Shown here piece after piece: positions 53,561 through 62,736 of a stretch of DNA of 64,000 nt. The position numbers were made by a program, and so were the translations under genes. Each line of letters opens with the position of its first letter. Positions within the stretch are counted from its first letter, which is position 1. Origin of the DNA: CAYPLH01 sp964411505 (GTDB taxonomy: Bacteria > Bacillota > Clostridia > CAYPLH01 > DUMO01); assembly GCA_964411505.1 (NCBI GenBank), contig CAYPLH010000014.1, forward strand, positions 10,512 to 74,511, written 5' to 3'. The notes below the pieces were generated by a model, which was not told the origin of the DNA, ran no database searches, and worked only from the letters and a program-made list of their open reading frames with translations.

Positions 53561-53944
53561 ATGAAAACTTTAAACAATCTGAAATACTCAAAAGATCATG
53601 AGTGGGTGAAAATTGAAGGAAATAAAGCTTATATAGGCATCACTGATTATGCTCAGAATGCATTAGGTGATATTGTATTTGTGGAACTGCCCGAGGTTGG
53701 TGATGAGCTTTCAAGTGGAGATGAATTAGGTGTAGTTGAATCGGTAAAAGCTGCATCAGATATTTATTCACCTGTTTCGGGAACAATTCTTGAAGTAAAT
53801 GAAGAGCTTTTGGATTCCCCTGAGAAAATTAATGAAGACCCCTATGAAAACTGGATTGCAGTAGTTGAACTTAAGGATCCAAAAGAAACAGATGATCTTA
53901 TGAATGCGGATGAGTATAACAAGTTTTGTAAAGAGGAGGCCTGA
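53561..53944 (+). CDS. gcvH: Glycine cleavage H-protein
   Basis: 127-aa lipoyl carrier. The lipoylated Lys is in GVVESVKAASDIYSPVSG; the N-terminus KYSKDHEWVKIEGNKAYIGI is typical. GAAGGAGG precedes the start. It shuttles the aminomethyl group between P, T and L proteins; no L-protein gene is in the window. Confidence 0.97.
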   Translation: MKTLNNLKYSKDHEWVKIEGNKAYIGITDYAQNALGDIVFVELPEVGDELSSGDELGVVESVKAASDIYSPVSGTILEVNEELLDSPEKINEDPYENWIAVVELKDPKETDDLMNADEYNKFCKEEA

Positions 53945-53946
53945 CA

Positions 53947-55290
53947 ATGTCCAGGTATATTCCAAATACAAAGGAAGAGCAGCAGGGAATGCTGCGGGAT
54001 ATAGGCTTGTCTTCCATAGAGGATCTTTTTTCTGATATACCTGAGAACATACGATTGAAAAAGGAACTTGAACTAGATAATCCTCTATCAGAGATGGAGC
54101 TTTATGACCATATGAAAAACATTGCATCATCCAATGCAAATCTCAATGAGTATTCATGTTTTATAGGTGCGGGTGCATACGATCATTACATACCGGTACT
54201 TGTAGATCATATTTTATCCAGGCAGGAATTTTACACCTCTTATACGCCTTATCAACCTGAAATCAGCCAGGGAATGCTGCAGGCGATCTTTGAATATCAA
54301 ACCATGATATGTGAGCTTACCGGCATGGATGTGGCCAATGCTTCCATGTATGATGGCGCTACAGCAGTTGCAGAGGCGGCTTCCATGGCATCTGGCATAA
54401 CAAGACGCAGCAAGGTTTTGGTGGCAAGTACAGTGCATCCGGAATATAGGCAGGTTTTAAAAACTTACAGCCATTTTAAGGGAGCCCAAGTTGTTGAGGT
54501 TGGATATAAAAATGGTCTTATAGATCTTGAGGACATGGAAAAGAAAACGGATACCGATACGGCTGCTATTATAGTTCAGTATCCAAACTTTTTTGGCTCG
54601 ATAGAACTGATAAAGGAAGCAGGAGAGATAGCACACAGCAAAAAAGCATTACTAATAGTTTGTGCAGATCCTATTGCACTTGGGATGCTTGAAGCTCCCG
54701 GAAAACTCGGAGCGGATATTGTGGTTGGAGAAGGGCAGTCCCTTGGAAATCCATTAAGCTTTGGCGGTCCATATCTGGGGTTTTTTGCTGCTCGGGAAAA
54801 GTATTTAAGAAAAATGCCCGGTAGAATAATCGGTCAAACTGTTGATAATTTGGGAAGGAGAGCTTTTGTTCTTACAATTCAAACAAGAGAGCAACATATA
54901 AGAAGGGAAAAAGCAACTTCCAATATATGCTCTAATCAGGCTTTAAATGCTCTGGCTGCTGCGGTTTATCTGACTGTTATGGGAAAACAGGGTATTAGAG
55001 AAGTCGCAGAGTTGTGTTTGCAAAAAGCTCACTACGCCTATGATAGCCTCATTGAAACGAAAAAGTTTAAACCAGCATTTTCTACTCCTTTCTTTAAAGA
55101 ATTTGTTGTGATCAGTGAAAGCCCTGTAAGTGAAATTAACAAAAAATTACTAGGACATAAAATAATTGGAGGCTATGACCTTGCAAGGGATTACCCTGAG
55201 CTTAAAGGTGGATGGCTGGTTGCAGTTACCGAAAAAAGAACTAAGCAAGAAATTGATAATATGACTAAAAAGGCAGGTGTTGTCATATGA
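53947..55290 (+). CDS. gcvPA: Glycine dehydrogenase (decarboxylating) subunit 1
   Basis: 447 aa, the N-terminal half of the split P-protein typical of Firmicutes. RYIPNTKEEQQGMLRDIGLS at the start, then FIGAGAYDHYIPVLVDHIL, SYTPYQPEISQGMLQ-like YTPYQPEISQGMLQAIFEYQ and GQSLGNPLSFGGPYLGFFA. Forms a heterotetramer with subunit 2. Overlaps gcvPB by 4 bp. Confidence 0.97.
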   Translation: MSRYIPNTKEEQQGMLRDIGLSSIEDLFSDIPENIRLKKELELDNPLSEMELYDHMKNIASSNANLNEYSCFIGAGAYDHYIPVLVDHILSRQEFYTSYTPYQPEISQGMLQAIFEYQTMICELTGMDVANASMYDGATAVAEAASMASGITRRSKVLVASTVHPEYRQVLKTYSHFKGAQVVEVGYKNGLIDLEDMEKKTDTDTAAIIVQYPNFFGSIELIKEAGEIAHSKKALLIVCADPIALGMLEAPGKLGADIVVGEGQSLGNPLSFGGPYLGFFAAREKYLRKMPGRIIGQTVDNLGRRAFVLTIQTREQHIRREKATSNICSNQALNALAAAVYLTVMGKQGIREVAELCLQKAHYAYDSLIETKKFKPAFSTPFFKEFVVISESPVSEINKKLLGHKIIGGYDLARDYPELKGGWLVAVTEKRTKQEIDNMTKKAGVVI

Positions 55291-56744
55291 GAGATAACCC
55301 TCTAATATTTGAACTTAGCAAACCCGGTAGAAAGGCTTATTCTCTGCCTTGCTGCGATATACCTTTAAAGGATGTTAAGGATGTGATTCCTGAGGATTGC
55401 TTAAGGAAAGATAGCGCACTGCTCCCTGAGGTTGGAGAAATAGATGCTGTGAGGCACTTTACCAATCTTTCGCTAAGGAACCATGGAGTTGATTCAGGCT
55501 TTTATCCTCTGGGATCTTGTACAATGAAATATAATCCTAAAATTAATGAAGATGTTGCAAGGTTAGATGGTTTTATGAAAATACACCCATATCAGAGTGA
55601 TGATTCTGCACAAGGGTGCCTTGAAATACTCTATAAAACAGGTGAGATGCTGGCGGAATGCACTGGTATGGATAAGGTTACTTTGCAGCCTGCTGCAGGT
55701 GCCCATGGAGAAATGACAGGGCTTATGATAATCAAAGCTTACCATGAGAGTAGGGGTGACACAGATAGAAATGTGATAATCGTTCCTGATTCGGCTCATG
55801 GTACAAACCCTGCATCTGCAGCTATTGCAGGATTTAATGTTATAGAGGTTAAATCAAATGAACAGGGTAATGTGGATATTGATGCACTGCAAAGCATTAT
55901 GAGCGATAAGGTTGCTGGATTAATGCTGACAAATCCCAATACTTTAGGATTATTCGAACGAGACATAGAGAAGATATCGAAAATCATCCATGACGCAGGA
56001 GGATTGCTGTATTATGACGGCGCAAATGCTAACGCTATTATGGGAATTTCAAGACCCGGGGACATGGGATTTGATGTAGTTCACCTAAACCTTCACAAGA
56101 CATTCAGTACTCCTCATGGTGGAGGAGGTCCTGGTTCTGGCCCTGTAGGAGTGAAAAAGGATCTTGTACCATTTCTTCCTGTTCCAATAGTAGATGCGGA
56201 TTGTGATAATGAAAGATATTTTCTTGATTACAATAGACCGCAATCAATAGGTCGGGTAAAATCTTTTTACGGAAACTTTGGTGTTGTTTTAAAAGCATAT
56301 GCCTATATTAAATCCCTCGGAGCCGATGGACTATTAGCTGCATCTCAAACTGCGGTACTTAATGCAAACTATATTATGAATAAATTGAAGGAATACTTTG
56401 AACTGCCTTTCGATAGAAAATGCATGCATGAGTTTGTGCTATCGGGGCAAAAGCAAAAGGAAAAAGGCGTTTCCACCTTGGATATGGCAAAAAGACTTTT
56501 GGATTTTGGATATCATCCACCGACCATTTATTTTCCGCTTATAGTAAAGGAAGCAATTATGATAGAACCTACTGAAACTGAAAGCCGGGAGACCTTAGAT
56601 GAATTTATTTTGGCTATGATACAAATTGCCGAAGAAGCCGAAAATGACCCGCAAAAGGTAAAAGGTGCACCGTACAATACGGTGGTTGTAAGGCTGGATG
56701 AAGCGGGTGCAGCGCGTAATCCTGTGCTTCGGTGGCGGGGATAA
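55287..56744 (+). CDS. gcvPB: Glycine dehydrogenase (decarboxylating) subunit 2
   Basis: 485 aa, PLP-binding half of P-protein. NLSLRNHGVDSGFYPLGSCT, then PDSAHGTNPASAAIAGF and the PLP lysine in DVVHLNLHKTFSTPHGGGGP. The product pathway gives CO2, NH3, NADH and methylene-THF from glycine. Last gene of the gcv operon. Confidence 0.97.
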   Translation: MRDNPLIFELSKPGRKAYSLPCCDIPLKDVKDVIPEDCLRKDSALLPEVGEIDAVRHFTNLSLRNHGVDSGFYPLGSCTMKYNPKINEDVARLDGFMKIHPYQSDDSAQGCLEILYKTGEMLAECTGMDKVTLQPAAGAHGEMTGLMIIKAYHESRGDTDRNVIIVPDSAHGTNPASAAIAGFNVIEVKSNEQGNVDIDALQSIMSDKVAGLMLTNPNTLGLFERDIEKISKIIHDAGGLLYYDGANANAIMGISRPGDMGFDVVHLNLHKTFSTPHGGGGPGSGPVGVKKDLVPFLPVPIVDADCDNERYFLDYNRPQSIGRVKSFYGNFGVVLKAYAYIKSLGADGLLAASQTAVLNANYIMNKLKEYFELPFDRKCMHEFVLSGQKQKEKGVSTLDMAKRLLDFGYHPPTIYFPLIVKEAIMIEPTETESRETLDEFILAMIQIAEEAENDPQKVKGAPYNTVVVRLDEAGAARNPVLRWRG

Positions 56745-56796
56745 GATATTTTGTTTATTACCTGATAATAACTTGTTTTACTTAATTTATTGATAA

Positions 56797-56846
56797 ATCC
56801 TGCTTGAGGTGTTGAACCGGATAGCTCCCTACATTTCAAGCAGGAT
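56797..56846. terminator. Long hairpin after gcvPB
   Basis: 11-bp perfect arms ATCCTGCTTGA (56797-56807) and TCAAGCAGGAT (56836-56846) around a 28-nt loop. Lies between the convergent gcvPB and AAA ATPase genes; no T-run, so its terminator role is uncertain. Confidence 0.45.
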
Positions 56847-56907
56847 GCTCATGTACCCTTAGAAGCGCGGAAAAGGGTAAGTATAAAAAATCTATTGCCA
56901 CTCTCGG

Positions 56908-58464
56908 CTAGCATCCAACTACATGTATTATTCCCTGCGGTACCTTATGTGTTTTCCAGTATATCTTTTGCTCCCACGGCTTGTTGCTTTCCCGATCAAA
57001 TATCACCAGCCAGCCTTCGTATGCTCCAACCTTATCCATGTATACCCCGAGTTGTTTCAGTCCGTCCTGCTCGGTTTTACTTCCATATCTTAGTTTAAGT
57101 TCAATGGGATATTTACTCCCTGCATAAAGAACACACAAATCAAATCTCATTCTGCCGCTGGCATATTCCCGGATAATTTCGCCGCCACCGTTAATTACCC
57201 TCTGTAAAAATGCTTGTAGTATAAGATGCGGTGCCGCTTCTTTGTATTCATATTTTTCCATCCATATTTCACTGTTCTCTCTCCAAAATTTCTGGAAAGC
57301 TTCCAATAATCCGTTCATGTTAATTCCATTTTCCATAATCCAAGGCGTTTGCGGGATTTTACTTATTAAATTAAACTGTGTGTCCACAGTGAGAGTCCTT
57401 ATGAATACTTCCCTATAAATGGAATTTGATATAATAAGTTCGCCTGCTTCGATTTTAATCAAGCCCAGATCAATACAATACATCGTATCATCAGAGCTTA
57501 ATCTGATTGCATTCTCTCTGCCTGTTATAACTGGTTCAATAACTTTGCGCACCCTTTCCTCATGGAGCCGCTCCAGCAAGCTATCGATGTGAACATCACG
57601 CCTTAATATGATAGACTGTACAGCCTGCTCAACCATTTGTACAGTTATTAATTTTGAGGTATCATTTTTTAACCGGTCTTCTATAATTTCCACTGCAATT
57701 GCATTTACTAACCATGGCTGACCGTCCGTCCAGCAGTGTACCCTGTCAACGACATATGATTCAAATTTTTGACCTGTTTCTTGGGTATGTTGGCTGTAAA
57801 GCTGCCCAATTTCGTCCAGTGTAAAATTTTTAAGTGTCAATGCACTCCTTACAATATTAAATGGGCTTGATGATCCCATCGCCCCGGTATCCTTCCTGAT
57901 TTTACCCTTATAGTCACGAATATTGCGCATTCCTACCAGAGCCAGTGAGTGTAAAAACTGTGTACGGTTCCTGTTAATATAGCCATCTCTTAACTGGCGT
58001 AAAAACGTAATAAGTGTCCCCTCGCTGAGGCAGTCGACTTCGTCAAAGAAAACCACTAGTGGTTTATCAATAACAGAACATATATCATAGAATAATTCTT
58101 TGATTAAAATTGATATATCATTTTTATTCATCTTGGCTTTAATATCATCAATATTTTTTATAGGCAGCTTGGAAATTCGTACAGCTGAAACTATACAATT
58201 GAAAATTTGTGGTATTCCTCTTTCTGGCTCAGGAAATGACTGAACTGCTTCCAGTGAGCAATACAGGGCATAATACCTTCCTTCGCTGTTAATTGTTTGT
58301 TCCAAGCTGTTTAAAAGTGTGGTTTTACCACTCTGACGAGCTGCGTGTAATACAAAGTACTGCCTGTTATCAATCAACGAATAAACTTCTGTTAACCTGC
58401 TCTCTGCATCCAGCATATAGTGTTCATCCGGGAAACATGGACCTGTAGTGTTAAACCTTTTCAA
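56908..58464 (-). CDS. AAA-like ATPase (AAA_35 type) with C-terminal nuclease-like domain
   Basis: 518 aa. N-terminal RFNTTGPCFPDEHYMLD is characteristic of AAA_35-type P-loop proteins. Walker A is ARQSGKTTLLNS near residue 43 and Walker B LVVFFDEVD near 139; sensor-like ALVGMRNIRDY follows. A helical and winged-helix-like middle comes next. The C-terminal 110 residues contain RMRFDLCVLYAGSKYPIELK, a D-x(n)-ExK arrangement like PD-(D/E)XK nucleases. Cellular role unknown; the family is abundant and often duplicated in clostridia. AAGGAAGGGTGAT precedes the start. Confidence 0.75.
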   Translation of the reverse strand: MKRFNTTGPCFPDEHYMLDAESRLTEVYSLIDNRQYFVLHAARQSGKTTLLNSLEQTINSEGRYYALYCSLEAVQSFPEPERGIPQIFNCIVSAVRISKLPIKNIDDIKAKMNKNDISILIKELFYDICSVIDKPLVVFFDEVDCLSEGTLITFLRQLRDGYINRNRTQFLHSLALVGMRNIRDYKGKIRKDTGAMGSSSPFNIVRSALTLKNFTLDEIGQLYSQHTQETGQKFESYVVDRVHCWTDGQPWLVNAIAVEIIEDRLKNDTSKLITVQMVEQAVQSIILRRDVHIDSLLERLHEERVRKVIEPVITGRENAIRLSSDDTMYCIDLGLIKIEAGELIISNSIYREVFIRTLTVDTQFNLISKIPQTPWIMENGINMNGLLEAFQKFWRENSEIWMEKYEYKEAAPHLILQAFLQRVINGGGEIIREYASGRMRFDLCVLYAGSKYPIELKLRYGSKTEQDGLKQLGVYMDKVGAYEGWLVIFDRESNKPWEQKIYWKTHKVPQGIIHVVGC

Positions 58465-58824
58465 AGAATCACCCTTCCTTTTAAGAATACTGATACATAA
58501 TTACTACTACAGCATTGAATTATAAGTTATCCTTACAGAAATAATGCGTTAATGCGTTATTTCTGTAAGGTGCATAATGCTTTAAATGAATGATATTAAT
58601 GCGGTAGTATTATGTACCTTTTTCTTATTACATTATACAACACGATTGTTTGCAGTTGCAACCAAGGAAGGTCACATCCTTGACGACTCATTACTAATGA
58701 TTGGCGCTACCACCCTTCCTTTTTCTTTCCTTCATTTTAATGCAACTTTATTATACATTTGTTTCAGGTATCTGGATAGGTATCTGGATATTCAAAAACT
58801 CTTTCAAACCAGTGTAATTTATGC
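58465..58824. other. Spacer with a large palindrome
   Basis: 14-bp perfect arms CCTTACAGAAATAA (58531-58544) and TTATTTCTGTAAGG (58557-58570), with a repeated TGCGTTA in the loop. It lies about 65 bp upstream of the AAA ATPase and could be its operator or a small mobile palindrome. No gene seen in the rest. Confidence 0.45.
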
Positions 58825-58830
58825 TATAAT
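58825..58830 (+). promoter_or_regulatory. -10 element of the PIN toxin pair
   Basis: TATAAT at 58825-58830, with a weak TTTCAA 17 bp upstream; 28 bp before the PIN gene. Confidence 0.4.
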
Positions 58831-58858
58831 AAAATCGTATAAGAAATAAGGTGAGAAA

Positions 58859-59299
58859 TTGAGTAAAATGAAGATATATTTGGACAATTGCTGTTTTAAT
58901 AGACCGTATGACGACCAAAATCAGCTTAAGATTGAGTTGGAAACAAAGGCGAAACTGTTTATACAGTCGCTTATTGTTAATGGAAAAGTTGATTTGGTTA
59001 TCTCATACATATTAGAACTTGAAAACGACGATAATCCTTTTGAGATAAGGAAATCAGCTATCCAAGATTTTTTTAAGTATGCAAAGGAAGATATCAACGA
59101 GAGTTCGGGTCTTTTGAAAATTGCGGAGGAGATCAAGGAAACAGGCATAAAAACGAAAGATGCTTTGCATATTGCAAGTGCAATAGCAACAAACTGTGAT
59201 TACTTTATATCAACAGATATTAGGCTTTTGAACTTTAATGATACGCGAATAAAAATTATAAATCCAGTTGATTTTGTTATGAAAAAGGAGGGCATTTAA
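58859..59299 (+). CDS. PIN-domain RNase toxin
   Basis: 146 aa. PIN fold with KIYLDNCCFNRPYDD (first Asp), KTKDALHIASAIATNCDYFI (central acidic core) and STDIRLLNF (last Asp). Such proteins are usually VapC-like RNases. The TTG start (58859) follows AAGGTGAG at 5 nt; ATG 58868 is a possible alternative. The 71-aa gene begins on the next base, giving a toxin-first pair, the reverse of the usual order. Confidence 0.82.
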   Translation: MSKMKIYLDNCCFNRPYDDQNQLKIELETKAKLFIQSLIVNGKVDLVISYILELENDDNPFEIRKSAIQDFFKYAKEDINESSGLLKIAEEIKETGIKTKDALHIASAIATNCDYFISTDIRLLNFNDTRIKIINPVDFVMKKEGI

Positions 59300-59515
59300 A
59301 TGAATGAAGCTGTTTTGCAGAAATCGGCAATGAAATGTCTTATCGATAACTTTGGAAATGTTGAAGCCGAAAGATTTATATCTTTGATCATAAAAGAGCC
59401 TTTTGATTATACCAAATGGCAGGAAACTCTTTACGAAGATATGTCCATTGTGGAATTGTCTGAAAAGGCTATGAAAAACAGACTAGCTAAGAAAAAAATG
59501 CAAGCAAAAGAATAA
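59300..59515 (+). CDS. Putative antitoxin of the PIN pair
   Basis: 71 aa starting directly after the PIN stop. SAMKCLIDNFGNVEAERFIS, then PFDYTKWQETLYEDMSIVEL and a Lys-rich tail. Predicted all-helical. The position and size suggest the antitoxin; this small family often accompanies PIN proteins in anaerobes (from memory). AAAGGAGGG inside the PIN 3' end is its binding site. Confidence 0.65.
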   Translation: MNEAVLQKSAMKCLIDNFGNVEAERFISLIIKEPFDYTKWQETLYEDMSIVELSEKAMKNRLAKKKMQAKE

Positions 59516-59518
59516 GTT

Positions 59519-59795
59519 TTAAGTTCAGAACGAACAGAACCTAAGGATGATGTATGTGGAATAAAAAATGAATTTATGCCAGTTAAACTTAAACTGCTAA
59601 ACGATTTGGAAAAGGAATTGCTGTGGGAAGAGTATATTGAGAGATATCATGAACTAAAGTACGGAAGTCCTTTTGGAGATAGACTTAAATATTTCATAGA
59701 GATAGGTGGAAGCAAATCGTAATATACTGGCTGCATGATGTTTTCGGCATCATCCTGGGCATTGGCAGAAAGGGATAGATGGATAGGCTGGAAAA
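59519..59795 (+). pseudogene. DruA/DUF4338-like remnant
   Basis: LLWEEYIERYHELKYGSPFG then DRLKYFIEI, an in-frame TAA (59720-59722), then CMMFSASSWALAERDRWIGW. This is the pattern of DUF4338 proteins (DruA of Druantia, and related transposon-borne proteins), where YHYLGY..GAQLRYFI precedes APRDRWIGW. The frame is broken by the stop and then runs into the multi-hairpin repeat copy B right after RWIGW. No other Druantia gene is present, so a mobile-element origin is as likely as defence. Confidence 0.5.
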
Positions 59796-59851
59796 GCAGG
59801 AAAGTATACTTTCCTATGCAATGGGAAATCTCCTTTGCTGGTTTAAGTAGG
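59796..59851 (+). repeat. Multi-hairpin repeat, copy B
   Basis: GCAGGAAA-GTATAC-TTTCCTATGC (59796-59819), then CAATGGG and TTTGCTGGTTTAAG, colinear with copy C at the window end but lacking most of hairpin 2. It sits inside the DUF4338 remnant. Confidence 0.65.
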
Positions 59852-59855
59852 AATG

Positions 59856-60035
59856 TTACCAACCTTCCTTTTTCTTATAATATAAAAACGCACAAAATTT
59901 GTAAAGTACAGCTATTACACTAGGGATTTCTACTATCATCCAGTTAATGTATTTGTCTCGGTTAAACCATGTAATAAAACATATTATAAGATAAATAAAT
60001 AATCCAAATAAAGATACTTTTGCTTTCATAATCAT
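59856..60035 (-). CDS. Small two-helix membrane ORF
   Basis: 59 aa, MIMKAKVSLFGLFIYLIICF then ITWFNRDKYINW and a second hydrophobic stretch. No ribosome-binding site, and the upstream side is cut by the palindromic repeat at 60047-60088, so it may be a disrupted gene. No family recognised. Confidence 0.3.
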   Translation of the reverse strand: MIMKAKVSLFGLFIYLIICFITWFNRDKYINWMIVEIPSVIAVLYKFCAFLYYKKKEGW

Positions 60036-60046
60036 AGAGGCTCAGA

Positions 60047-60088
60047 GCACCGTGGCTTTAGTCATGGCAGAAGACCCCCTCCGTTACA
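60047..60088 (+). repeat. IS200/IS605-end-like palindrome, plus orientation
   Basis: CCGTGGC-TTTA-GTCATGG (60050-60067) followed by CAGAAGACCCCCTCCGTTAC. The inverted counterpart is at 60354-60393, enclosing about 265 bp. Also related to 17225-17275. Confidence 0.5.
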
Positions 60089-60353
60089 CAACCTTTCTGT
60101 ATTATTACTTACTATATTTTAATACATTTTCATAATATGTTAGTATAATAATATTGTCAATGACTTCTTATGTAATATTTTGGAGAGCACTGCGCATATT
60201 GTCAATCGATGATGTGGAAACAATCTCCACAATGCATCAATCTGGCGATATATGCAAAATTCACCAAAACATGCCAAAGGAAGTCATTGACATGATTATA
60301 AAACAAATGTATAATAAAATTGCATTAAAATGAAGTAAATAATAAGAAAGATG
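60089..60353. other. DNA enclosed by the inverted palindromes
   Basis: No complete gene. About 47 codons are open on the plus strand to TGA near 60333 (SIDDVETISTMHQSGDICKI and on), with no start or binding site. Possibly a protein tail from a lost mobile gene. Confidence 0.3.
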
Positions 60354-60393
60354 GTGTAACGAGGGTTCTTCTACCATAACTAAAGTTATGGGG
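60354..60393 (-). repeat. IS200/IS605-end-like palindrome, minus orientation
   Basis: GTGTAACGAGGGTTCTTCTA followed by CCATAAC-TAAA-GTTATGG (60374-60391), a perfect 7-bp stem. Inverted relative to 60047-60088. Confidence 0.5.
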
Positions 60394-60530
60394 TTCCGAA
60401 CGTCTAGTACTATGAAAGCAAAAGGATCATTGTTTGTATCATTTGGTTGGCAAAGGAGGGGTGGTGGTAGCTATATAACTTTTCTATAGTTGATTGTTGA
60501 AAATAATTGTAAACAAGGAGGGCGAAGTTA

Positions 60531-60890
60531 ATGAATGCAAGGAGAATTGTAGTGATAGGACTAGCAGTGGCTATATTATTTTCCGGAATAGCGGTTTATG
60601 CAACTAAAACCAGTATGGATACCGAAAAAGCCCGGCAGATATTTAGTCAAAAAAGGGAATTATTTTCTTTGACCGAGGAAGAATTTATGGAAGCAATAAA
60701 GGAACGACGCCCTGCGAAGGTGTTGTTTGCTTCATCCATGGCAAAAAAATACACAAAGGATATTGAAGTAATTTATAAACTTATTGAAGACAACAATGGG
60801 GATTTCAGAGCCGTCAGTAAGCTGCTAATGGATGAAGTAGATCCGGAGTTGTATCAGAAAATTCAGCAGGCGAGGAAGAGACATACATAA
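60531..60890 (+). CDS. Exported or membrane-anchored hypothetical protein
   Basis: 119 aa. N-terminal signal/anchor MNARRIVVIGLAVAILFSGI, then a soluble helical part (TEEEFMEAIKERRPAKVLFA, DFRAVSKLLMDEVDPELYQK). AAGGAGGG precedes the ATG at good spacing. No family recognised; the preceding 60394-60530 has no gene. Confidence 0.65.
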   Translation: MNARRIVVIGLAVAILFSGIAVYATKTSMDTEKARQIFSQKRELFSLTEEEFMEAIKERRPAKVLFASSMAKKYTKDIEVIYKLIEDNNGDFRAVSKLLMDEVDPELYQKIQQARKRHT

Positions 60891-61516
60891 GGAAATTGGT
60901 TTTGATATTGTAACAGGGCGGCAAACAGAAAATGCATTAAAATATGGTAAATTATTGACAACATGACAAAACTAATGTAAAACAAAACATGATATAAAAT
61001 GGAAATAAAGTTATCAAACATGAAATAAAAGAGCAAGAAGACTCATCACATATGAACATCTCAACTTTTGCTAGCTTTTTAATGAATGTGGTTAGGGTAC
61101 CGATTTTATTTTACTCCCGAAAGCTGTTGATCAATGGAGGAGGTGTTTTTCAACTTGCTTGATTTAACATTGACATCCCCGAACATAGATGACCATAAAA
61201 AGTTGAAGGATGCCTATGGAAATAATAATCAAGAGATTGCAAATTAAATGAAAATATCTAATGAGGCAGCGAAACATGTTTTGAACTATGAAGGTAAGGG
61301 TATTAATTACTAAAAATAAGGGAAAATAAAAATAAAGTACAAATATTTAAGTGCAATTATTCAAAAAATTAGGTAAAATAGAAAGTACGACAGTATGTAA
61401 CGTAAAAACCTATGTAACATGACCTTCAAAATTCACTTTTACACATTGTTCATTTCAAATTGCATGTTGCAAGAATTTAAGAAGTTACATATAGATAAAT
61501 TAATGGAGGTACTCAT
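60891..61516. other. Spacer with a short coding scrap
   Basis: No full gene. GGAGGAGG at about 61136 is followed by about 30 codons (LLDLTLTSPNIDDHKKLKDA), a stop, and about 20 more in frame. A degraded small gene, unidentified. GGAGG before 61517 serves the flavodiiron gene. Confidence 0.35.
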
Positions 61517-62722
61517 ATGTCTTTTAAAATAAGCGAAAAAATCACTTGGGTTGGAAAGATAGATTGGGAGCTTAAAAGGTTTCACGGAAATGAATACTCA
61601 GTTAACAGAGGTTCTACCTATAACTCTTATCTTATAAGAGACAAAAAAACTGTTCTTATAGATACTGTATGGAAGCCCTTTGATGAGGAATTTGTAGATA
61701 ATCTTAAAAAGGAAATTGATTTAAATGAAATTGATTATATAGTGATCAATCATTCGGAGATAGACCATAGCGGTGCCTTACCGAGGCTAATGGAAGAGAT
61801 ACCGGACAAACCGATTTACTGCACAAAAAATGGTGCAAAATTTTTAAAAGGGCATTACCATCAGGACTGGAACTTTGTAGAGGTAAAGAGTGGAGATACT
61901 CTTGATATTGGTGAAAATAAACTGGTTTTTGTAGAGGCTAGGATGCTTCATTGGCCAGATTCTATGTTCACCTACATGGCAGGTGAAAACATTCTTTTTA
62001 GTAATGATGCCTTCGGGCAGCATTATGCATCAGAGCAGATGTATAATGACAGGGTTGACAATGCTGAGCTTTATCAGGAAGCTATAAAATATTATGCAAA
62101 TATACTAACGCCTTTTAGCAGCCTAGTCACTAAAAAGATCAAAGAGGTTCTGGATATGAATCTTGCGATTAGCATGATTTGCCCCAGTCATGGAGTGATT
62201 TGGAGAGATAACCCGGTTCAAATTATAGAAAAGTATATGGAATGGGCAAATGATTATCAGGAGAATCAGATAACTATTGTCTATGACACAATGTGGCAGA
62301 GCACCAAGCGAATGGCAGAAGCAATAGCAGCTGGAATAAGTGATGTGGATAAGGAAACAGTAGTTAAATTATTTAACTCTTCCAAAACCGATAAAAATGA
62401 TATAATTACTGAAATCTTTAAATCTAAAGCTATACTTGTAGGATCTTCAGTTGTTAACCGTGGTATCTTATTTTCGGTGGCAGGAATGCTTGAAATGATC
62501 AAAGGAATGGGATTTAAGAATAAGAAAGCTGCAGCCTTTGGCTCTTATGGTTGGAGTGGTGAGAATATTAAAATAATTACTGAAGAGCTGAAAAAAGCGG
62601 GTTTAGAAATAGTAGATGACGGACTAAGGGAGCTATGGAACCCTGATGAGAAAGCAAAAGAAAGATGCAGAGAGTTTGGAAAGGAGTTTGCTGTCAAAAT
62701 AAAGCGACTCCATAAATTGTGA
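61517..62722 (+). CDS. fprA: Flavodiiron protein (A-type flavoprotein)
   Basis: 401 aa. The N-terminal metallo-beta-lactamase-like domain carries the di-iron site (INHSEIDHSGALP, then MLHWPDSMF and CPSHGVIWRDNP). The C-terminal flavodoxin domain binds FMN (IVYDTMWQSTKRMAEAIAAG). It reduces O2 to water, or NO to N2O, with electrons from rubredoxin or F420-like donors, protecting a strict anaerobe. No rubredoxin gene is adjacent. Confidence 0.96.
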   Translation: MSFKISEKITWVGKIDWELKRFHGNEYSVNRGSTYNSYLIRDKKTVLIDTVWKPFDEEFVDNLKKEIDLNEIDYIVINHSEIDHSGALPRLMEEIPDKPIYCTKNGAKFLKGHYHQDWNFVEVKSGDTLDIGENKLVFVEARMLHWPDSMFTYMAGENILFSNDAFGQHYASEQMYNDRVDNAELYQEAIKYYANILTPFSSLVTKKIKEVLDMNLAISMICPSHGVIWRDNPVQIIEKYMEWANDYQENQITIVYDTMWQSTKRMAEAIAAGISDVDKETVVKLFNSSKTDKNDIITEIFKSKAILVGSSVVNRGILFSVAGMLEMIKGMGFKNKKAAAFGSYGWSGENIKIITEELKKAGLEIVDDGLRELWNPDEKAKERCREFGKEFAVKIKRLHKL

Positions 62723-62736
62723 AGGGAAGATAGATT

